From Deltaproteobacteria bacterium (GTDB lineage: Bacteria > Desulfobacterota > Desulfobacteria > Desulfobacterales > ETH-SRB1), in the NCBI GenBank assembly GCA_030627405.1, contig DAOUSD010000158.1, positions 1-5,245 of the forward strand: a DNA stretch of 5,245 nt. Reading direction: 5' to 3'. Both the position numbers and the translations under genes were made by a program. Under the pieces are notes generated by a model, which was given only the letters and a program-made list of their open reading frames with translations, searched no databases and had not been told where the DNA came from. Shown here piece after piece: positions 1 to 5,245 of this stretch (positions within the stretch are counted from its first letter, which is position 1; each line of letters opens with the position of its first letter).

Positions 1-28
1 AAAATGCCAAGTTATTTTTTCCCGAGCC

Positions 29-1657
29 CTAAACCTTCTTTCCAGAAAGCCGGATGGTAAATATTGTCCCCTTTCCTGGTTGGGATGCTACATCCATGGT
101 CCCGCCGTGCTCATTTACAATCTTTTGTGTAACCAGTAACCCTAGACCGGTACCTCGTGTACCTTTTGTACTAAAAAATTCGGCAAAAATCTTGCTTTGA
201 GTTTCCTCATCCATACCACAGCCATTGTCAATAACCTCGAATGCCGCACCGCTTTCCTTTTCACGTCGCGTCCTTACTTTTACATGCCAATGCTTTTGCG
301 TATCAGAATCAAAAATGCAGGCATCTATTGCATTTGAAACCAGATTAAGAAGACAACTGTGAATTCCTTTTTGGTCTAGATATATCTCACCCATCTCCCT
401 GTCAATGTCCCGGAGCAGGTCGATATTATATTCCTTTGCCTTTGATTCCATAAGATCGCAGACTTCATCTGCTATAATATTCGGATTATATTTTTCATAT
501 TCAGGTTCTCGTTCTTTGGAATAAGTGAGAAGATCCATAACAAAATCGGAAACTTTATGTATATTTCTTTCCACCATTTCCCAGCCGGTTTTCAATTTTT
601 TTTGCTGGCGTTCCCTTTCATTGTTTATATCTATAATTTGCTTCAGAGATCGTGCTTGAAGAGGCAAAGCAGACATATTGCTATAGTCTATTTTATTTTC
701 CGACGCCCAATCGGCCGCTCCCTTTTTAAGAGCGGTATTTACTATGTAAACACCGCCTTTCAGTCCATTTAAGATATTTTTGATGCCATGAGCAAGACCG
801 GCTACGGTCTGCCCTATAGCTGCCAGTCTTTCAGATTGAACCAGTTCTTTTTCCAGGTGTTTAATTTTTCTAAGATCCTGGAAAAAGCCGACACTTCCTA
901 TCGGCTTGTCGCCTTCATACAGGATTGCGCACGAAAATCTTACCGGCACTGCTTCGCCGCTCTTTGCTATAACAGATGCTTCATCTCCAACAAAAATATC
1001 GCTTGCTTTCCGATCTTTACCTGCAAAAACATCAAAGATTTTTTGAGATATCCCTTCAGGGTAAAAATTGCCGGCATTCATGGCGCTTTTGACTTCATTC
1101 ACAGTATATCCAAACATCTTTTCCGCGGCAGGATTAAATATTATTATATTCTCTTCTTTATCCGTAGCAACAATCCCATCAATCGATCGCTGTACAAGCT
1201 TATCCTCAAACTCATACCTTCTCTTGATTTCTTCAGTTTTTTCCTTTACCATATTCCAAAGATCATTGGCATAGTTATTCAATGTCTTTTTTGTTTTCAG
1301 CCGTTCCTCAGCCCTTTTTAAGGCAATTGAAAGGAGTTGATCGCTCACCGGCTTGGTTATAAAATCAGATGCTCCAAGATGAAGCGATTGTATGGCGGTT
1401 TCCATATCACCATGTCCGGTAATAACAATTACCTCTACCTCGGGGTTAATCTCCTTAATTCTTCTCAAGACTTCTATTCCATCCATCCCGGGCATCTTTA
1501 TATCGGTAAGCACTATTGGAAAGAATTCTTTTTGAAACAAGTCAATTCCCTGCTGTCCGTTCGCTGCAGTTGCTACATCATATCCATCACTTTTAAGAGA
1601 TATGCTTAAGACTTTTCTAATGCCCTCTTCGTCATCGATCAGCAAAAGTTTTGACAT
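29..1657 (-). CDS. Soluble REC-PAS hybrid histidine kinase with an atypical H-box (HGIKN)
   Basis: This 542-residue cytoplasmic kinase has no membrane segment. An N-terminal receiver (about 3-118) has the acidic pair D8/D9, phospho-acceptor D52 in LTDIKMPGMDG, T80 and K102 (TKP), all conserved. A charged, probably coiled-coil linker (about 119-150) leads to a PAS domain (about 149-263). The dimerisation helix has the H-box GLAHGIKNIL with H290. The residue after the histidine is glycine, where most HisKA kinases have Glu or Asp. The ATP domain has N-box NLVSNAIDA (438-446, N442), G1 DNGCGM (477-482), F-box FAEFFSTKG and G2 GTGLGL (502-507). About 40 residues (roughly 314-354) appear inserted between the two DHp helices. 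It starts 100 bp after the haem kinase gene. Its receiver is the only one visible in the window, so a relay from the upstream kinase is plausible but not shown. The output partner is unknown. The start is supported by the classic receiver N-terminus MSKLLLIDDEE and an upstream ribosome-binding site. Confidence 0.95.
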   Translation of the reverse strand: MSKLLLIDDEEGIRKVLSISLKSDGYDVATAANGQQGIDLFQKEFFPIVLTDIKMPGMDGIEVLRRIKEINPEVEVIVITGHGDMETAIQSLHLGASDFITKPVSDQLLSIALKRAEERLKTKKTLNNYANDLWNMVKEKTEEIKRRYEFEDKLVQRSIDGIVATDKEENIIIFNPAAEKMFGYTVNEVKSAMNAGNFYPEGISQKIFDVFAGKDRKASDIFVGDEASVIAKSGEAVPVRFSCAILYEGDKPIGSVGFFQDLRKIKHLEKELVQSERLAAIGQTVAGLAHGIKNILNGLKGGVYIVNTALKKGAADWASENKIDYSNMSALPLQARSLKQIIDINNERERQQKKLKTGWEMVERNIHKVSDFVMDLLTYSKEREPEYEKYNPNIIADEVCDLMESKAKEYNIDLLRDIDREMGEIYLDQKGIHSCLLNLVSNAIDACIFDSDTQKHWHVKVRTRREKESGAAFEVIDNGCGMDEETQSKIFAEFFSTKGTRGTGLGLLVTQKIVNEHGGTMDVASQPGKGTIFTIRLSGKKV

Positions 1658-1668
1658 ATTATTTCTTT

Positions 1669-1674
1669 ACCTCT
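1669..1674 (-). promoter_or_regulatory. Probable ribosome-binding site for the REC-PAS kinase gene
   Basis: On the minus strand AGAGGT, within GTGAGAGGTAAAG, lies 11 nt upstream of the ATG at 1657. The GAGG core matches the 16S anti-Shine-Dalgarno, with spacing slightly longer than ideal. It lies just 3' of the palindromic repeat at 1682-1736, so folding of that repeat could affect its accessibility. That effect is inference. Confidence 0.6.
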
Positions 1675-1681
1675 CACAGTC

Positions 1682-1736
1682 AGCAGTTCACGGTTTCTCA
1701 AAACACAAAACCGTGAACCGTAAACCGTGAACTGCT
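1682..1736. repeat. Intergenic palindromic repeat with two alternative hairpins
   Basis: A perfect 15-bp inverted repeat has arms AGCAGTTCACGGTTT (1682-1696) and AAACCGTGAACTGCT (1722-1736) around a 25-nt loop. The loop holds a second copy of AAACCGTGAAC (1708-1718), 14 bp from the copy at 1722-1732. The left arm can therefore pair with either copy: a long stem with a 25-nt loop, or a stem of at least 11 bp with an 11-nt loop. No U-tract follows on the minus strand, so it is not a standard intrinsic terminator. It fills much of the 100-bp gap between the two kinase genes. It may be a dispersed REP-like element, an mRNA processing or stability element, or an attenuator; the sequence alone does not decide. 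Confidence 0.85.
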
Positions 1737-1757
1737 ACTTAACATACTTTAGGTATT

Positions 1758-3806
1758 TTAAACACTTTTTCCTGAAATAGCGGGAAATGTCACTTTAAAG
1801 GAAGTCCCCACATCTTCTTTACTTTCAACCGTGATCTCTCCCCCATAGTCTTTAACAATCTCATAACTTATAGACAACCCAAGTCCTGTTCCAGCACCGA
1901 TTTTTTTGGTTGTAAGAAATGGTTCAAAAATCTTGACAATAATATCAGCCGGTATTCCTTTTCCGTTATCTGAAACTATTACTACAACACGTTTGTCTTC
2001 CGCAAAAGTTCTAACCTTTAGAATTTTTTTCCAGGTTTTCCCTCTTTCCTCCAAAGCATCGCGCGCATTAGTAATCAGATTAATAAACACCTGCTCCAGT
2101 CTGTTATGATCCGCCAGTATTGGAGGAAGATTTTTAGCAAGGTCCAACTCTATATCTATCTGATGAAGAATTAATTGCTGATTCAATACCTTGAAGACAT
2201 CGGTAATCGGCTTATTGATATTAACCTCGGATCGTGTAGCGTCAGATGGTCTTGCAAATTCTCTCATATGCTTGATTATCTCACTCGCCCGGTCAACATA
2301 CCTGCTCATCTCCTCTGCTACGCTAAGAAATGTCTCATTATCTATACTTTCACCCCTGCCTATCATCTTTATAAAAAAATCACTCCCCACCTTAATGACA
2401 TTGAGCGGCTGATTTAACTCATGAGCAATGCCTGAGGCCATAGTGCCAAGTGCCGACATCTTGCCGGCCTGAATTAATTGAGCTTCTTTTTCAACGCTTT
2501 CCGTAACATCAGACGTCGTTATAATCAGCGCATTTTGCTTCATATATTCTGCAGGACGCACATGAATGTTGACATAAAAAAATCCATTATCTTTTCTGCG
2601 ATGCTGCCTTTTGAAATAAAGGAGAGTCTTGCCCTTTTTAATTAAAGCAAAATCATCAATCATATCTTTGCAGGCTATGTTTGAAAGATCAAAAAAAGAC
2701 TTTTGCAGAAATTCTTCTCGTGAATAGCCATAATAGCCTTGAGCTGTCTCATTTACATCCAGGATGGCAAATGTCCAGCCGTCGACAATAAAAATCGGAT
2801 TTGGATCAGCATTAAACAGATCTCGATATTTTCTTTCAGAAATTATCAGTTCCATTTCAAATTGATTGAGACTGTAAAGCATATGTTTAAATGAATCGGC
2901 CAGACGCGTTATTTCATCTCCGGAGTGTTTTTTGTAAATTTCGCACTTAATACACTCCTCAAGCTTTTCCGGAAACTTTTCTGAAGGCTTTGACCGACAG
3001 AGAGTACTCTGCACAAACCAGCACGGCATGTCTGTCCCACCATATGCAGGACACTCTGTTTTGTTACATTCCAATTCTTCCCAACACTTAATAGCTTTGC
3101 CGAATTGGATTGTAGATTTTCCATGACTGGCCAGGTTTGCCATGGAGGTAAGCCTGGAAATAGGACGTGTAATATAATGCGAAAGCCACAGGGTCAGAAA
3201 AAACCCCACAGCTCCAATAAGAATCAGGGTAACTACAATTTCACGGTTTCTAAGCGCTATAATTCTTTTTTCTGTTGGTAACCAGCTAATCCCTACAGAC
3301 AATACACCCAGCATATTTCTTTCTGTTCCGTGACACTTATTGCAAGCTTTTTCATTTCTGATGGGCATAGCATAGCTGATAACTTTTTCTTTCCCATAGT
3401 ATTCAAAGCCATTAACCAGATTTTTGCTTTGCAAACTCCTTTTAGTAATTTCAGAACTAATTAAACTGCCGATAAGGTCGGCATTACCGGCATGCTTTAT
3501 AATTCCGTTCCAATCACAAAGAATGATTCTATGTAACTCTTCCGCTTCATTCAAGTCTTCTAATATCTTCTGAACATATTCCATCTCACCGTCGAGCATC
3601 GGATATTCAATGCTCCGCATAACAATATTGCTGACCTTAAGCGCCCTGCTCTCTTGCTCCGCAGTATAAAACTTTATCTGCCTTATTGTCTGGTAATAAG
3701 TAAAAAAGCCCATTACGCTACACAAAATCAGGGAGAGCCCCAATATTATTTTATTTCTCAGGTTATTACGAACAAGATTTGAGATAGTGGCTATTTTAAA
3801 TGGCAT
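1758..3806 (-). CDS. Membrane sensor histidine kinase with periplasmic haem-c motif, HAMP split by a cysteine-rich segment, PAS, HisKA, HATPase
   Basis: This 682-residue inner-membrane kinase has a transmembrane helix at about 19-38 and a periplasmic sensor of about 150 residues. Near the end of the sensor is a covalent haem motif, CNKCH (155-159). A second helix lies at about 189-209. The HAMP domain starts at TRPISRL (213-219) and resumes at GDEITRLADSFKHML (296-310). Between the halves sit seven cysteines (241, 247, 252, 262, 270, 285, 288), two of them in CW pairs, resembling the 'two-CW' cysteine-rich domain. A PAS domain spans about 324-436. The kinase core has H462 in GIAHELNQPL, N-box NLITNARDAL (576-585, N580), G1 DNGKG (613-617), F-box FEPFLTT and G2 GTGLGLS (639-645), all intact. 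Known haem-c sensor kinases of this plan respond to redox or gases; that role here is inferred. The ATG at 3806 is the only usable start: an in-frame TAA lies at 3855-3857 and the next Met falls in the first helix. No Shine-Dalgarno is seen close to it. Confidence 0.95.
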   Translation of the reverse strand: MPFKIATISNLVRNNLRNKIILGLSLILCSVMGFFTYYQTIRQIKFYTAEQESRALKVSNIVMRSIEYPMLDGEMEYVQKILEDLNEAEELHRIILCDWNGIIKHAGNADLIGSLISSEITKRSLQSKNLVNGFEYYGKEKVISYAMPIRNEKACNKCHGTERNMLGVLSVGISWLPTEKRIIALRNREIVVTLILIGAVGFFLTLWLSHYITRPISRLTSMANLASHGKSTIQFGKAIKCWEELECNKTECPAYGGTDMPCWFVQSTLCRSKPSEKFPEKLEECIKCEIYKKHSGDEITRLADSFKHMLYSLNQFEMELIISERKYRDLFNADPNPIFIVDGWTFAILDVNETAQGYYGYSREEFLQKSFFDLSNIACKDMIDDFALIKKGKTLLYFKRQHRRKDNGFFYVNIHVRPAEYMKQNALIITTSDVTESVEKEAQLIQAGKMSALGTMASGIAHELNQPLNVIKVGSDFFIKMIGRGESIDNETFLSVAEEMSRYVDRASEIIKHMREFARPSDATRSEVNINKPITDVFKVLNQQLILHQIDIELDLAKNLPPILADHNRLEQVFINLITNARDALEERGKTWKKILKVRTFAEDKRVVVIVSDNGKGIPADIIVKIFEPFLTTKKIGAGTGLGLSISYEIVKDYGGEITVESKEDVGTSFKVTFPAISGKSV

Positions 3807-3882
3807 TGTTAAATAGTGTCTGAACGAACACCCTGTTTTTTTGCGGTCAAAAATTTATCTGCTTACTGTGGTATCTCGCCGG

Positions 3883-5245
3883 TTATTTACTCGAATTAAT
3901 ATTATACTTTTTCAGCTTTGCATAGAGAGTGCTGCGGCTGATGTTCAGTTTTTTTGCAACCTGCAATTTATTCCATTTGTACTCCTGCAGCACTCTGGCA
4001 AGAAATTTTTTTTCGTTATCTTGAAATGAGCTTATTTTTTGCTCTTTGTTTACAATAGAGTATATATCAAGCGGAAGGCTTTGTCCGTTAATAAATTCAT
4101 TCTTGGTAAGAATAAATGCATGTTCAATAATATTTTCCAATTCCCTTACATTCCCGGGCCAACTGTAACACATCAATGTGTCCATAGCTTCCGAAGAAAT
4201 TCCTTTTACCTTTTTATTCCCTCGTAAGTTCAGCCTTTTTAAAAAATGTTCAACTAAAAGCGATATATCATTTCGTCTCACCCGAAGGGGAGGAATATTT
4301 ATTGGAATAACATTCAGACGGTAATATAGGTCCTCCCGGAAGTTGCCATTTTCCACCTCTTTTTTTAAATCCTTGTTGGTAGCCGCTATTACCCTGATAT
4401 CTACCTCAATAGTTTCTACACCACCCGATCTTTCAAACTTTTGAAATTGAAGAAATCTTAGGAGTTTAACCTGTGACATCAGTGGAATTTCTCCGATTTC
4501 ATCCAAAAAAAGAGTTCCCTTGTCCGCCAATTCAAATCGTCCGAGCTTCCGATGTGTTGCGCCGGTAAATGCTCCTTTCTCATGGCCGAACAGCTCGCTT
4601 TCAAGTAGTGTCTGTGGATAGGCGGAACAATTCACAACAATAAAAGGTTTGTCTTTTCGATAACTATGCAAATGAACGGCCCTTGCTACAAGCTCTTTCC
4701 CGGAACCGCTCTCTCCCTGAATTATCACGGTTGCATCGGTAGGAGCTATATCCAAAATCAACTTATAGAGCTGCTGCATTTTATGATCTTTCCCGACAAT
4801 ACCTCCATAGCCTGAAAACATTTTGACCTTATTCTCCAGCTCCTTCATTTTTTCGTTGTTCAGGGCAATTCTTCTTATAATGCCTGCAACCTGTGAAAGC
4901 ATAAGATAGAGAAAGCGTAAATCTTTTCCGGAAAAAACAATATGCTTGGGAGCAAGCAAAATTACCACCCCAATAACCTCATCTTCCTTAATTATCGGAA
5001 CAAGGGAGATCGACTCATAGCCATCAAAGCTTTTCAACCAGGGATATCCTCTGGCGCTAAGTTCATTAATATTCATGGGATGACGCATCAATGCAATAGT
5101 CGAAACAAGGTCTTCCCTATCTTCAACACTCAGTTCTCTGTACCCATTAACCTTAACAAATCCTTTTTTCTCTTTATTAAGAATAAGTGGGGCCATCTCT
5201 TCAAAAGAGAGTATATTTTTGGTTTGGTCGATTATAAAATCAAAC
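3883..5245 (-). CDS. Sigma-54-dependent transcriptional activator, GAF / AAA+ / Fis-type HTH (5' end outside window)
   Basis: This is a bacterial enhancer-binding protein that would remodel sigma-54 RNA polymerase using ATP. Residues are numbered from the ATG at 5196. A GAF-like sensor region covers about 1-115, with the strand pattern around SLVPI and GVVILLAP followed by a long helix. The AAA+ domain (about 130-365) has Walker A GESGSGKE (161-168), the sigma-54 contact loop GAFTGA (208-213), Walker B GTLFLDEIGE (227-236), sensor I AATN (271-274), arginines in REDLYYRL (287-294) and sensor II GNVREL (348-353). A Fis-like HTH lies at about 397-431 (LQVAKKLNISRSTLYAKL). The motifs look intact, so it should be active. 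The ATG at 5196 is probably not the true start: the frame stays open for 16 more codons to the window edge, the GAF fold should begin earlier, and no spaced Shine-Dalgarno precedes it. No REC domain is visible, but one could lie upstream. The target genes and ligand cannot be read from the sequence. Family assignment is very secure. Confidence 0.95.
   Translation of the reverse strand, partial: FDFIIDQTKNILSFEEMAPLILNKEKKGFVKVNGYRELSVEDREDLVSTIALMRHPMNINELSARGYPWLKSFDGYESISLVPIIKEDEVIGVVILLAPKHIVFSGKDLRFLYLMLSQVAGIIRRIALNNEKMKELENKVKMFSGYGGIVGKDHKMQQLYKLILDIAPTDATVIIQGESGSGKELVARAVHLHSYRKDKPFIVVNCSAYPQTLLESELFGHEKGAFTGATHRKLGRFELADKGTLFLDEIGEIPLMSQVKLLRFLQFQKFERSGGVETIEVDIRVIAATNKDLKKEVENGNFREDLYYRLNVIPINIPPLRVRRNDISLLVEHFLKRLNLRGNKKVKGISSEAMDTLMCYSWPGNVRELENIIEHAFILTKNEFINGQSLPLDIYSIVNKEQKISSFQDNEKKFLARVLQEYKWNKLQVAKKLNISRSTLYAKLKKYNINSSK

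Noticed and set aside
557..1609. Open frames on the plus strand opposite the REC-PAS kinase (557-772, 788-1321, 1068-1274, 1337-1609)
   Set aside because: They lie antisense to a well-supported gene, their translations are low-complexity and rich in Phe, Ile, Ser and Cys with no recognisable domain, and none has a convincing ribosome-binding context.
1682..1736. CRISPR array or riboswitch
   Set aside because: There are only two short direct copies with a 3-bp gap and no spacer-repeat regularity; no known riboswitch core is recognisable.
1661..1740. Intrinsic terminator between the two kinase genes
   Set aside because: The stem is strong but no run of U follows it on the minus strand, and the next bases are the ribosome-binding site of the following gene.
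1906..2417. Open frames on the plus strand opposite the haem kinase (1906-2109, 2175-2417, 2191-2412)
   Set aside because: They are short antisense shadows of the conserved kinase core, with no recognisable family.
2909..3124. Open frame on the minus strand overlapping the cysteine-rich segment in another frame
   Set aside because: The haem kinase frame here carries the patterned CW cysteines and continuous HAMP halves, so the alternative frame is a shadow.
3807..3882. Internal sigma-70 promoter (TTGACC at 3845-3850) before the haem kinase
   Set aside because: No acceptable -10 hexamer lies 16-18 nt downstream; TATTTA near the start codon is too far away.
3841..4227. Open frames on the plus strand at 3841-4029 and 4039-4227
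   Set aside because: They are antisense to the HTH and AAA+ C-terminus of the activator, with no domain and no context of their own.

Overview
The window carries three signal-transduction genes, all on the minus strand. They read from the right edge to the left edge and are separated by 76 bp and 100 bp. No RNA gene, insertion sequence, CRISPR array or gene on the plus strand can be supported. The DNA is AT-leaning. A sigma-54 activator, a periplasmic haem-c sensor kinase, a cysteine-rich 'two-CW'-like segment and an 'HGIKN'-type kinase H-box together suggest an anaerobic Desulfobacterota (former Deltaproteobacteria), perhaps a relative of the sulfate reducers. This is inference from architecture, not a phylogenetic result.

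Layout in transcription order: (1) 5245-3883, a GAF / AAA+ / Fis-type HTH sigma-54-dependent activator whose 5' end lies outside the window; (2) 3806-1758, a membrane histidine kinase with a periplasmic CXXCH haem-c motif, a HAMP interrupted by a seven-cysteine segment, a PAS domain and a complete kinase core; (3) 1657-29, a soluble REC-PAS-histidine kinase. Between genes 2 and 3 is a compact palindromic repeat (1682-1736) that can form two mutually exclusive hairpins. The 28 bases left of gene 3 hold no gene.

Working model (inference): gene 2 senses a redox cue through periplasmic haem and possibly through its cytoplasmic cysteines. The receiver of gene 3, the only REC domain visible here, could accept its phosphate and adjust the second kinase. 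The sigma-54 activator, which shows a GAF rather than a REC domain in the visible part, would provide transcriptional output in response to a ligand or protein signal. The final target genes and any further response regulator are not in the window.

The most distinctive points are the two potential redox sites in one kinase, the insertion in the dimerisation domain of the second kinase, and the switch-like repeat between the two kinase genes.
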